Source: Costus lasius
Taxonomy: Eukaryota > Streptophyta > Magnoliopsida > Zingiberales > Costaceae
Length of the DNA: 64,000 nt
Assembly: GCA_027563935.2 (NCBI GenBank)
Contig: CM050449.1
Coordinates: 57,801,949 to 57,865,948, forward strand
Direction of reading: 5' to 3'
Of the stretch, positions 34,364 to 45,406 are shown piece after piece. The notes under the pieces are model-generated. The model worked only from the letters and a program-made list of their open reading frames with translations. It was not told the origin of the DNA and ran no database searches. Positions within the stretch are counted from its first letter, which is position 1. Each line of letters begins with the position of its first letter. Both the position numbers and the translations under genes were made by a program.

Positions 34364-37300
34364 TGTAACGCCCTTGATTTTCTGAATTATGATTTAAGGT
34401 TAGAAATTCAGTTTCTGTATTTTTATCGGTTAAAATTTTGGGATTTTTGCCTAATTGTAGGACTTTTCCCTACAGGGCAAAAATAATTATTTTTGTTGGG
34501 GCTTCGAACCCTCAACCTTGACTATTTGCTCCTGGAATTCTTCCACCATGGTGGCGCATATTTCTGTGTTATTGGAGTGGCGCATGGTGGTTAAGCCCAG
34601 GGAAGCCCATTAAAGCCGATTTCCACTTAAGTTAATTGGGTTATTGGATCTTGGATCCGTTTGGGGTGAAAAAAAAAAATAAAAAAAAAGGGGGAAAATT
34701 CGTGAGAGCTCCTCTCCCTCACGATTTTTGGTTTGTTTCTTGCCCTAGCCGCCTGTGTTGTCGCCCCTCACTGTGCTTGGCGCTCCTGCAAAATTTCTGA
34801 CGCTAGTGGTGGCAGACTGGTGGTGGACGAACTTTCTGGAGACCCCTGATCCCCTGTTTTGGCGTTTTCTCTGTGGGCGATTTTTCTGGTGAGTAATTCG
34901 ATCCTAAGGAGTCTAATCCGAATTAAAATTCGTTATTTGCCATGATTATTCGTATGGGGTTGAATTCAAATAATTATAGGGTTTTAAAATCCTGTTCTGC
35001 TGAAATCTGCATTCGTTAATCTGACCTTTGTGTACTATAACCCCAATATCTCATGGTCTATAGATCCAAATCGCACGAAATAAATTTTGTATGAAACTAG
35101 ATACATTCGGCTTTAATTTGAATCTGATATCGACCATATCCGAGCTGTATTCGTATTTCAATATGTATTGCAATCTAGCTGTACAAAATCAGTTTTCTGA
35201 AATTCTGGATTTCGACCTTTATGTGTTCGAACCATCATATCTCCCTAGGTATAGCTCGAAATCTTGTCAAATCAGTTTTATTAGACCGTAGGCTCGAAGA
35301 GATTTATTTTGACTCCCATAACGCCTATTTTCGATTAGTTATTGGATCTGAAATAAATGTCGCAAGTCTGATATATGAATCTGTTTTCTTGAAATCTGAA
35401 ATTCTGACCTTCTTATGTTCGAACCCTTATATCTTCCTGTCTAAAATTCGAAATCTTGTGAAACCAGTTTTATTGGAAACTAGATTCAGAGAGCTTCATT
35501 TTGAATACAATATTGACTAGCTTTGGTTCGAAATTGGACTAAAAATATATTTTGCAAACAGACAATATAAATCTGCTATGTTTTGGTTAGACGAATATTC
35601 CTTTGTGAGAAAAATTTACATTGTATGGTTTAACCTCTTAAATTGTGGTCTGTAGTTCTTCTAAAATTTATTTGTTTGATGAGAAATTTTAGAGAAAACA
35701 AAATTGGGGATTTAACTAAGAACTTAGGAATTTTCGAAAATATAGTTCGAGCCAATTTTGGGGCTTTTGTCAATTTTCTTCACGAACGTGTAATTAAAAT
35801 TATCTGTAGTGGGGGACTGAAATTAATTACATGAAATTTGTACATTCTGTTAAGGTTCTGAAAGTGGCGCCCCTTACAGTAATTTTATAGCTCACGGTTT
35901 TAGGAATTTTGAGGAGATTATTTCATGAATAATTTCTGTTCTGTATTTAAATGTTTGTTATATGAATAATTTCTGTTCTGTATTTAATTGTTTGTTATGT
36001 GGATATTTCCTATTCTGTTTATATGTTGTGAAGTTTCTGAAAACCTTGAATGTGTTAAAACATTTGTGAGAACATAGAATGGTTTGACATGAATTAAGGT
36101 TAGTTGTAAGGAATTCACTCATATAATTTCTGTTCTGTGTTTAAGGACTGGATATTGGGGTGTGTCATTTTCTGGTTTGTTAGACTTTGGGCATAATGTA
36201 AGAATTAAGTAGTGGTTGATCCTACTTCTCTGTTTCAGTATAATCTGTTCTGTAAAATTATGCCCTAGTGTAGCACTCTTCCGTGTCCTTACCCTCCTTC
36301 TGTGGCGCTGTAATGGTGCTGATAGTCTACTACGACCCTTGAGACACTATTTCTGTTCTGGGTATTGGAGGCCAGAGTGCCACGTCCTAACAAGACGGGG
36401 GCCACCCACTGATACCTCCTCTACCATTCAGTTCTGGGTTTTGGAGGCCAGAGTGCCACGTCCTAACAAGACGGGGGCCACCCACTGATACCTCCTCTAC
36501 CATTCAGTTCTGGGTTTTGGAGGCCAGAGTGCCACGTCCTAACAAGACGGGGGCCACCCACTGATACCTCCTCTACCATTCAGTTCTGGGTTTTGGAGGC
36601 CAGAGTGCCACGTCCTAACAAGACGGGGGCCACCCACTGATACCTCCTCTACCATTCAGTTCTGGGTTTTGGAGGCCAGAGTGCCACGTCCTAACAAGAC
36701 GGGGGCCACCCACTGATACCTCCTCTACCATTCTGTTCTGGGTATTGGAGACCAGAGTGCCACGTCCTGACAAGACGGGGGCCACCCACTGATATCTCCT
36801 TTACCATTCTGTTTCTGATATGCATGCATTGTCTCGTCCTCGGCAGAGGTGGGGTCAGACCTTCTGTGGTCATCAGGCCTTCTGTGGCCTTTCTGTTTCC
36901 GATGTAGACTATCCGTTTGGACTCTGAAAATTCTGATTTTCTGTCTGTCAGTTCTGATTTCTGTAGTTCTGTTTCGATCTGTATTTAGATGTATTAGGCG
37001 GTGTGGTTAGTTGGTATGGGTTGGTATATTCATATCCTACCTGTTTGATGCCTATTGTTACAAGTATCTGTATTTGATTGTGTTTGTTTCTGATATGAGC
37101 ATGCATGTTAAGTTGATTTATCTTATCTGTTAAATAAAAAAAGAATTTCAACTTAAGTATGATATTTTTGATGTGTACTATGGATGACTTTTAGTGTCTT
37201 TTACTCACTGAGCTTTTTAGCTCACCTCCGTTGTTTAAATGTTTTCAGGTGAGACCTCAAGATAGTAATTGCTACAGCTAATATGACGCTAATGTTTGAT

Positions 37301-37840
37301 GTCATTTCTAAGAATAGTCTTCTAAAGATTTATCAGGCCTGCGTGCCTAATTTATTATGACCTATATGACATGTTTTATCTCCTGAGGGCTTATGCCTGT
37401 TTTCAGGATATTATATTATAGTTGTTTCGTTTAAATTATTGGATACAAGTCTTGGATTCTTTTATTGAATTGGTTCTTATTTTGAAATGTCCGATTTGAG
37501 ATGTGTAACCGAATTTGTGTTGTTTATTTTAGTATCTGAATAATCAGTTCTGTATATTTCTGAAATTCCACATATGTGTAGTGTGGACGTTTGTTGTTGT
37601 TACAAGATATGTGTGTCTGTGCAGCAGTAGTTTAGAATACTTGCTGCCGGATTTTTTTTCTGGATTTCCGGATTTCTATTTCCTAGTAATCGATCCTATT
37701 CAGTTCTGTGCGGTTTTCTGTTCCGTAGTAATGTCCTTCGATGCCGCTTTCTTCTTGTGTTTTAATGGAAGAGTAAAAAACTTTTGAAACCCCGTATTTT
37801 ACTTGTATGCGTGTGGGGTGTGTTTCTGAGGGATGTTACA
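34364..37840 (+). repeat. 5' LTR of element E
   Basis: Contains an A-tract near 34670, six 76-bp tandem repeats (36350-36808) and a hairpin module (ACTCACTGAGC ... AGCTCACC) near 37204. Short frames inside it are not conserved as proteins. Near 34498-34560 a reverse-strand GGTTCGAA-like string resembles a tRNA B-box. Confidence 0.9.
36350..36808 (+). repeat. Six-copy 76-bp tandem repeat in the 5' LTR of E
   Basis: The units begin (G/A)CCAGAGTGCCACGTCC at 36371, 36447, 36523, 36599, 36675 and 36751, an exact 76-bp period. The first and last units differ slightly and the middle four are nearly identical. Each unit carries a CCACGTC core. The same six-unit array is in the 3' LTR (43842-44300). 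Confidence 0.92.
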
Positions 37841-37842
37841 GA

Positions 37843-37854
37843 TGGTATCAGAGC
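37843..37854 (+). other. Primer binding site of element E
   Basis: TGGTATCAGAGC two bases after the LTR end, complementary to initiator-Met tRNA. Confidence 0.88.
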
Positions 37855-37986
37855 AATTTTACTAGCAATTAGAAACTCCGGGGAAGGAAAACTCTGTTTG
37901 TGTATTGCTAGAAACCAAGTTAGGATCTGATTTGTGATTGAACATTGGTTGTTATTCTACCGTGTTATGTGATGCAGGTAAAAAAA

Positions 37987-39060
37987 ATGGTGCGACCAAG
38001 AGCTAGCAGTAGCAACGGTGATCAACAGTCTGATCTGAGGCAGGCCATGGAGGCTATGACTGCTATGATGAAACAACAGAACGCATTCATCCAGCAGCAA
38101 ACTCAGATGATGCAGCAGCAGCAGGCGCAACACATGGAGGTTCAGCAACAGTTATTGCAGTGGCTGACGCAGACACCGTCTCAGACACAGTCACAACCGG
38201 CTGGTTCTCCTCTGGGTGATGGCGCGCATCAACGATATGCTCGGTTGGTTCGAGAGTTTCAGCACCTGAACCCGACTGCATTTTATGGTAGTCCGGGGCC
38301 CAGAGCGGCCGAGGATTGGCTTTTGACACTGGAAAAGATTTTCCAGGTTTTGCGCTGTGATGATGCAGACAAGCTATGTTTGTCTGTCTTCATGTTGCGT
38401 GGAGATGCCGAAGACTGGTGGAAGGGAGTCGTCAGACTGGCGGCAACTGAATCCGGAGTTGTTGATTGGCAGTACTTCATGATGAAGTTCAATGTCAAGT
38501 TTTTACCCTCTAGCTTATCTGAGGAGCGCGAGGTGGACTTTATTCATCTTGAGCAGGGTGACAAGACGGTGGATCAGTATGAGGCCGTATCTACAGATAT
38601 AACATACCCTGACTGTTTGATTAAGGTAGAAGGATATGATTTACCTATTGATTTGATTAGTCTTCCTATGAAAGACTATGACATCATTCTGGGCATGGAT
38701 TGGCTGTCTGCCTATCATGCTACTTTAGATTGTTTTGAAAAGCTAATTACTCTGCATCTAAGTGATGGACAGCAATTGGTTATCCAAGGCCGGATTTCAG
38801 AACAAGGGCCTTTGGTGATATCTCATCTGCAGGCCAGGAAGCTTTTAGCCCAGGGCTGCAAGGGGTATCTGGCGCATGTCAAGGTGCAGACTGAGCCTGA
38901 TTTGGATCTGGCTAAAATTCCTGTGGTAAGAGAGTTGCTGACGTCTTCTCAGATTTATCTGGGTTACCACCTAGCAGAGAAGTTGAGTTTGGTATCGAGT
39001 TGTTGCCGGGCACAGCACCGATATCTAAAGCTCCTTACAGGATGGCAACTTCAGAACTGA
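37987..39060 (+). pseudogene. Element E gag, internally deleted and frameshifted
   Basis: Starts ATGGTGCGACC at 37987, as in F. The N-terminal part has a Gln-rich coiled-coil-like segment and the gypsy Gag domain ([18 protein letters not shown]). After VDQYE (about 38583) the sequence jumps to the end of protease ([19 protein letters not shown]). Compared with F, about residues 201-454 are missing, including the rest of Gag, both zinc knuckles and the protease Asp. Near 38944 one base is missing, so the frame leaves the polyprotein and ends at 39060. The shifted continuation is the pol frame from 39000. Confidence 0.88.
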
Positions 39061-41828
39061 CAGAGCTGAAGAAGCAACTGGAAGAACTATTAGAGAAGGG
39101 GTATATTCGGCCCAGTGTTTCTCCATGGGGAGCACCTGTGTTATTTGTGAAGAAGAAGGATGGTACTTTGCGCATGTGCATCGATTACCGTCAACTCAAT
39201 CAAGTGACTGCTAAGAATAAGTACCCATTACCCCGTATTGATGATCTCTTTGATCAGTTGCAGGGTGCTACTGTATTCTCTAAAATTGACCTGAGGTCTG
39301 GCTATTATCAGATGAGTGTTCGGGAGGAGGATGTACCTAAAACTGCATTCAGGACCAGGTATGGGCACTATGAATTTCTTGTTATGCCCTTTGGACTGAC
39401 AAATGCTCCTGCGGTGTTTATGGATCTGATGAACAGGGTATTTCATGAACTCCTGGACAAATGTGTGGTCGTCTTCATTGATGATATTCTGATCTACTCC
39501 AAGAATGCGCAAGACCACTCTCAGGATTTGCGCAAGGTGCTGGAGATTCTACGGCTGAAGCGGCTATATGCTAAGGCCAGCAAATGTGAGTTCTGGCTAG
39601 ATCAGATTGGTTTTCTGGGGCACATTATTTCTAGCCAGGGTGTGTCTGTGGATCCAGTGAAGGTGGAGGCCATTCTTCACTGGGGAAGACCAACTACAGC
39701 GACTGAGGTCAGAAGTTTTCTGGGCTTAGCTGGATACTACCGCCGCTTTGTGGAGGGTTTTTCCAAGCTGGCAGGTCCTCTGACTAAGTTAACTAGAAAG
39801 AATCTGAAGTTTGAGTGGTCTGATGATTGTGAGTCTAGTTTTCAGGAACTGAAAAAGAGACTGACCAGTGCTCCTATCCTCATTATTCCCTGTGATGGAG
39901 AGAAGTTCATTGTTTACACTGATGCCTCTGGTAAGGGTCTGGGTGCTGTACTGATGCAGCAAGGAAAAATAGTCGCTTATGCTTCAAGGCAACTCAAAGA
40001 TTACGAAGTAAACTACCCCACTCATGATCTGGAGTTGGCAGCTGTAGTTTTTGCCTTGAAAATCTGGAGGCACTATCTGTTTGGACAGACATTTGAATTG
40101 TTTACAGATCACCAGAGCTTGAAGTATATCTTCACTCAGAAAGAGCTGAATATGAGACAGAGGCGATGGCTTGAATTGATAAAGGATTATGACTTCACCA
40201 TCCAATATCAGTCTGGTAAAGCCAATGTGGTGGCTGATGCGCTTAGTCGGTATCCTGTGACTCAGATAGCTGCACTGCGAGTCCAGGAGTGGCGACTATT
40301 GCAGGAGTTCAGTGACATGCATCTGAGTGTGACTCCGGGTGAGAGAGGCGGTCTTCTGGCTTCTCTCAGGGTTCAGTCAGACTTACTGCAGAGACTGAGA
40401 TCAGGGCAGCAGTCAGATCAGGATATTCTACGGTGGAAAGAGAGGTCTGAGCAAGGCTGGGATGAGAATTTCAGTATGTCGGATGATGGTCTCCTCAGAT
40501 TTCGTGGAAGGGTCTGTGTCCCTGAGGACCCTGAGTTGAGAAATGACATTCTTAAGGAAAGTCATTGCACTAAGTATACCGTTCATCCTGGTAGTACCAA
40601 GATGTATCAGGATCTGAAAAAGACTTTCTGGTGGCATGGTATGAAGAAGGATGTGCATTTGTTTGTGTCCAGATGTTTGACTTGCCAAACCGTGAAGGCT
40701 GAGCATCAGAGGCCGGGCGGTTTGATGCAGTCTCTCCCTATTCCTCAGTGGAAGTGGGAGCATATCAGTATGGACTTTGTGTGTGGACTGCCCAATACCA
40801 GAAGGAGTCATGATGCCGTATGGGTGATTGTGGACAGACTCACGAAGTCAACTCACTTCTTACCGATTAAAATGACTTACAGTTTGGATCGGTTAGCAAA
40901 ACTGTACATCGATGAGATAGTCAGATTACATGGAGTTCCTTTGGACATTGTCTCTGATCGTGATCCTCGATTTCTGTCCAGGTTTTGGAAGAAATTACAG
41001 GAAGATTTGGGAACTAATCTGAGTTTTAGCACTGCATATCATCCTCAATCTGATGGTCAGACAGAGAGAACTATTCAGACACTTGAGGATCTTCTGAGAT
41101 CTTATGTGATTGACTGGTCTGTTGAGTGGGATATGGACTTATCACTGATAGAGTTCACCTACAACAATAGCTTCCACTCTAGCATACAGATGGCTCCGTA
41201 TGAGGCCCTATATGGGAGGAAATGCAGAACACCTATATGCTGGGAGGAAACTGGGGACAGAACAGTGCTAAAGTCTGATGCTGTTCAGGAAGCCACTGAG
41301 AAGATCAGAGAAATTCAGAAAAAGATGAAGATTGCTCAGGATAGACAGAAGAGTTATGCTGATGTGAGGCGGCGTCCTCTTGAGTTTTTGGTGGGAGAGC
41401 ATGTTTTCCTAAAGGTCTCGCCTATGAAAGGGGTGATGAGATTTGGGAAGAGAGGAAAATTGAGTCCCAGGTACATTGGTCCCTTTGATATCATTGAGAG
41501 GATTGGACCTGTGGCATATCGACTTGCTCTGCCCCCATCACTGGAACACCTCCATAATGTGTTCCATGTTTCTGCACTCAGAAAATATTGTTCTGATCCT
41601 TCTCATGTTCTGGAGTTGGAACCTCTCCAGCTTGAAGAGAACATGACTTTTGTGGTGAAACCTCTCAGAATTGAAGATAGAAAAGAGAAAGTGCTGAGGA
41701 ATAAGGTTATTCCACTTGTGAAAGTCATCTGGGGAAATCAGTCTGTTGAAGAAGCCTCTTGGGAGGTTGAAGCAGAGATGAGAAAGGAGCATCCTCACCT
41801 GTTCAGTGACGGGCTTGGTCAGCTTTAG
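39000..41828 (+). CDS. Element E pol: RT, RNase H, integrase, chromodomain-like tail
   Basis: A 942-codon open frame aligning without gaps to residues 593-1534 of the F polyprotein. RT carries FIDDIL (about 159-164). RNase H carries [10 protein letters not shown] with Asp 308. Integrase has H522, H529, C559 and C562 and a D592-D653-E689 triad with 35 residues between the last two. A GPF motif and a chromodomain-like C-terminus ([17 protein letters not shown]) follow, typical of chromoviruses that favour heterochromatin. The enzymes look complete, but the frameshift at 38944 uncouples them from gag and no proper ATG is present, so normal expression is unlikely. Confidence 0.88.
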   Translation: MLPGTAPISKAPYRMATSELTELKKQLEELLEKGYIRPSVSPWGAPVLFVKKKDGTLRMCIDYRQLNQVTAKNKYPLPRIDDLFDQLQGATVFSKIDLRSGYYQMSVREEDVPKTAFRTRYGHYEFLVMPFGLTNAPAVFMDLMNRVFHELLDKCVVVFIDDILIYSKNAQDHSQDLRKVLEILRLKRLYAKASKCEFWLDQIGFLGHIISSQGVSVDPVKVEAILHWGRPTTATEVRSFLGLAGYYRRFVEGFSKLAGPLTKLTRKNLKFEWSDDCESSFQELKKRLTSAPILIIPCDGEKFIVYTDASGKGLGAVLMQQGKIVAYASRQLKDYEVNYPTHDLELAAVVFALKIWRHYLFGQTFELFTDHQSLKYIFTQKELNMRQRRWLELIKDYDFTIQYQSGKANVVADALSRYPVTQIAALRVQEWRLLQEFSDMHLSVTPGERGGLLASLRVQSDLLQRLRSGQQSDQDILRWKERSEQGWDENFSMSDDGLLRFRGRVCVPEDPELRNDILKESHCTKYTVHPGSTKMYQDLKKTFWWHGMKKDVHLFVSRCLTCQTVKAEHQRPGGLMQSLPIPQWKWEHISMDFVCGLPNTRRSHDAVWVIVDRLTKSTHFLPIKMTYSLDRLAKLYIDEIVRLHGVPLDIVSDRDPRFLSRFWKKLQEDLGTNLSFSTAYHPQSDGQTERTIQTLEDLLRSYVIDWSVEWDMDLSLIEFTYNNSFHSSIQMAPYEALYGRKCRTPICWEETGDRTVLKSDAVQEATEKIREIQKKMKIAQDRQKSYADVRRRPLEFLVGEHVFLKVSPMKGVMRFGKRGKLSPRYIGPFDIIERIGPVAYRLALPPSLEHLHNVFHVSALRKYCSDPSHVLELEPLQLEENMTFVVKPLRIEDRKEKVLRNKVIPLVKVIWGNQSVEEASWEVEAEMRKEHPHLFSDGLGQL

Positions 41829-41857
41829 AGGACTAAAGCTCTATAAGGGGGGGAGGA

Positions 41858-44800
41858 TGTAACGCCCTTGATTTTCTGAATTATGATTTAAGGTTAGAAA
41901 TTCAGTTTCTGTATTTTTATCGGTTAAAATTTTGGGATTTTTGCCTAATTGTAGGACTTTTCCCTACAGGGCAAAAATAATTATTTTTGTTGGGGCTTCG
42001 AACCCTCAACCTTGACTATTTGCTCCTGGAATTCTTCCACCATGGTGGCGCATATTTCTGTGTTATTGGAGTGGCGCATGGTGGTTATGGTCATCAAGCC
42101 CATTAAAGCCGATTTCCACTTAAGTTAATTGGGTTATTGGATCTTGGATCCGTTTGGGGTGAAAAAAAAAAAAATAAAAAAAAAGGGGGAAAATTCGTGA
42201 GAGCTCCTCTCCCTCACGATTTTTGGTTTGTTTCTTGCCCTAGCTGCCTGTGTTGTCGCCCCTCACTGTGCTTGGCGCTCCTGCAAAATTTCTGACGCTA
42301 GTGGTGGCAGACTGGTGGTGGACGAACTTTCTGGAGACCCCTGATCCCCTGTTTTGGCGTTTTCTCTGTGGGCGATTTTTCTGGTGAGTAATTCGATCCT
42401 AAGGAGTCTAATCCGAATTAACGTTATTTGCCATGATTATTCGTATGGGGTTGAATTCAAATAATTATAGGGTTTTAAAATCCTGTTCTGCTGAAATCTG
42501 CATTCGTTAATCTGACCTTTGTGTACTATAACCCCAATATCTCATGGTCTATAGATCCAAATCGCACGAAATAAATTTTGTATGAAACTAGATACATTCG
42601 GCTTTAATTTGAATCTGATATCGACCATATCCGAGCTGTATTCGTATTTCAATATGTATTGCAATCTAGCTGTACAAAATCAGTTTTCTGAAATTCTGGA
42701 TTTCGACCTTTATGTGTTCGAACCATCATATCTCCCTAGGTATAGCTCGAAATCTTGTCAAATCAGTTTTATTAGACCGTAGGCTCGAAGAGCTTTATTT
42801 TGACTCCCATAACGCCTATTTTCGATTAGTTATTGGATCTGAAATAAATGTCGCAAGTCTGATATATGAATCTGTTTTCTTGAAATCTGAAATTCTGACC
42901 TTCTTATGTTCGAACCCTTATATCTTCCTGTCTAAAATTCGAAATCTTGTGAAACCAGTTTTATTGGAAACTAGATTCAGAGAGCTTCATTTTGAATACA
43001 ATATTGACTAGCTTTGGTTCGAAATTGGACTAAAAATATATTTTGCAAACGGACAATATAAATCTGCTATGTTTTGGTTAGACGAATATTCCTTTGTGAG
43101 AAAAATTTACATTGTATGGTTTAACCTCTTAAATTGTGGTCTGTAGTTCTTCTAAAATTTATTTGTTTGATGAGAAATTTTAGAGAAAACAAAATTGGGG
43201 ATTTAACTAAGAACTTAGGAATTTTCGAAAATATAGTTCGAGCCAATTTTGGGGCTTTTGTCAATTTTCTTCACGAACGTGTAATTAAAATTATCTGTAG
43301 TGGGGGACTGAAATTAATTACATGAAATTTGTACATTCTGTTAAGGTTCTGAAAGTGGCGCCCCTTACAGTAATTTTATAGCTCACGGTTTTAGGAATTT
43401 TGAGGAGATTATTTCATGAATAATTTCTGTTCTGTATTTAAATGTTTGTTATATGAATAATTTCTGTTCTGTATTTAATTGTTTGTTATGTGGATATTTC
43501 CTATTCTGTTTATATGTTGTGAAGTTTCTGAAAACCTTGAATGTGTTAAAACATTTGTGAGAACATAGAATGGTTTGACATGAATTAAGGTTAGTTGTAA
43601 GGAATTCACTCATATAATTTCTGTTCTGTGTTTAAGGACTGGATATTGGGGTGTGTCATTTTCTGGTTTGTTAGACTTTGGGCATAATGTAAGAATTAAG
43701 TAGTGGTTGATCCTACTTCTCTGTTTCAGTATAATCTGTTCTGTAAAATTATGCCCTAGTGTAGCACTCTTCCGTGTCCTTACCCTCCTTCTGTGGCGCT
43801 GTAATGGTGCTGATAGTCTACTACGACCCTTGAGACACTATTTCTGTTCTGGGTATTGGAGACCAGAGTGCCACGTCCTAACAAGACGGGGGCCACCCAC
43901 TGATACCTCCTCTACCATTCAGTTCTGGGTTTTGGAGGCCAGAGTGCCACGTCCTAACAAGACGGGGGCCACCCACTGATACCTCCTCTACCATTCAGTT
44001 CTGGGTTTTGGAGGCCAGAGTGCCACGTCCTAACAAGACGGGGGCCACCCACTGATACCTCCTCTACCATTCAGTTCTGGGTTTTGGAGGCCAGAGTGCC
44101 ACGTCCTAACAAGACGGGGGCCACCCACTGATACCTCCTCTACCATTCAGTTCTGGGTTTTGGAGGCCAGAGTGCCACGTCCTAACAAGACGGGGGCCAC
44201 CCACTGATACCTCCTCTACCATTCTGTTCTGGGTATTGGAGACCAGAGTGCCACGTCCTGACAAGACGGGGGCCACCCACTGATATCTCCTTTACCATTC
44301 TGTTTCTGATATGCATGCATTGTCTCGTCCTCGGCAGAGGTGGGGTCAGACCTTCTGTGGTCATCAAGCCTTCTGTGGCCTTTCTGTTTCCGATGTAGAC
44401 TATCCGTTTGGACTCTGAAAATTCTGATTTTCTGTCTGTCAGTTCTGATTTCTGTAGTTCTGTTTCGATCTGTATTTAGATGTATTAGGCGGTGTGGTTA
44501 GTTGGTATGGGTTGGTATATTCATATCCTACCTGTTTGATGCCTATTGTTACAAGTATCTGTATTTGATTGTGTTTGTTTCTGATATGAGCATGCATGTT
44601 AAGTTGATTTATCTTATCTGTTAAATAAAAAAAGAATTTCAACTTAAGTATGATATTTTTGATGTGTACTATGGATGACTTTTAGTGTCTTTTACTCACT
44701 GAGCTTTTTAGCTCACCTCCGTTGTTTAAATGTTTTCAGGTGAGACCTCAAGACAGTAATTGCTACAGCTAATATGACGCTAATGTTTGATGTCATTTCT

Positions 44801-45331
44801 AAGAATAGTCTTCTAAAGATTTATCAGGCCTGCGTGCCTAATTTATTATGACCTATATGACATGTTTTATCTCCTGAGGGCTTATGCCTGTTTTCAGGAT
44901 ATTATATTATAGTTGTTTCGTTTAAATTATTGGATACAAGTCTTGGATTCTTTTATTGAATTGGTTCTTATTTTGAAATGTCCGATTTGAGATGTGTAAC
45001 CGAATTTGTGTTGTTTATTTTAGTATCTGAATAATCAGTTCTGTATATTTCTGAAATTCCACATATGTGTAGTGTGGACGTTTGTTGTTGTTACAAGATA
45101 TGTGTGTCTGTGCAGCAGTAGTTTAGAATACTTGCTGCCGGATTTTTTTTCTGGATTTCCGGATTTCTATTTCCTAGTAATCGATCCTATTCAGTTCTGT
45201 GCGGTTTTCTGTTCCGTAGTAATGTCCTTCGATGCCGCTTTCTTCTTGTGTTTTAATGGAAGAGTAAAAAATTTTTGAAACCCCGTATTTTACTTGTATG
45301 CGTGTGGGGTGTGTTTCTGAGGGATGTTACA
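41858..45331 (+). repeat. 3' LTR of element E
   Basis: 3474 bp, starting TGTAACGCCC after the purine tract AAGGGGGGGAGGA. It differs from the 5' LTR by about eight single bases and has a cluster at about 42083 where about 11 nt replace a different ~12 nt. Tandem array at 43842-44300, six units. Confidence 0.92.
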
Positions 45332-45406
45332 CTATGTTCGTCTGACCTAACCATTTTCATCATGTTGGAATCACAGGCTTGACACGCTTGTCCAACGAGA
45401 ACATCC
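45332..45406 (+). repeat. LTR3, segment 3
   Basis: After the CTATG duplication, 70 bp of LTR3 follow (TTCGTCTGACC ... ACATCC), matching LTR1 near 1022-1092. It ends in CATCC (45402-45406), the target duplication of element F. Confidence 0.9.

Larger units (their letters stand above)
34364..45331 (+). mobile_element. Ty3/gypsy chromovirus element E (Tekay/Del-like), plus strand
   Basis: LTRs 34364-37840 (3477 bp) and 41858-45331 (3474 bp), starting TGTAACGCCC and ending GGATGTTACA, flanked by CTATG (34359-34363 and 45332-45336). Internal region about 4.0 kb with Met-tRNA primer site and a purine-rich tract before 41858. About eight substitutions and a few short indels separate the LTRs, so insertion was recent. 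The coding region has a ~760-bp gag/protease deletion and a frameshift, so E is not autonomous. Confidence 0.93.

Noticed and set aside
36350..36808. Regular repeats resembling a CRISPR array
   Set aside because: The units are contiguous 76-bp tandem copies without unique spacers, inside a plant LTR.
37945..37986. Upstream start for E gag at 37945
   Set aside because: It would use a non-ATG codon; the ATG at 37987 aligns with the F start.
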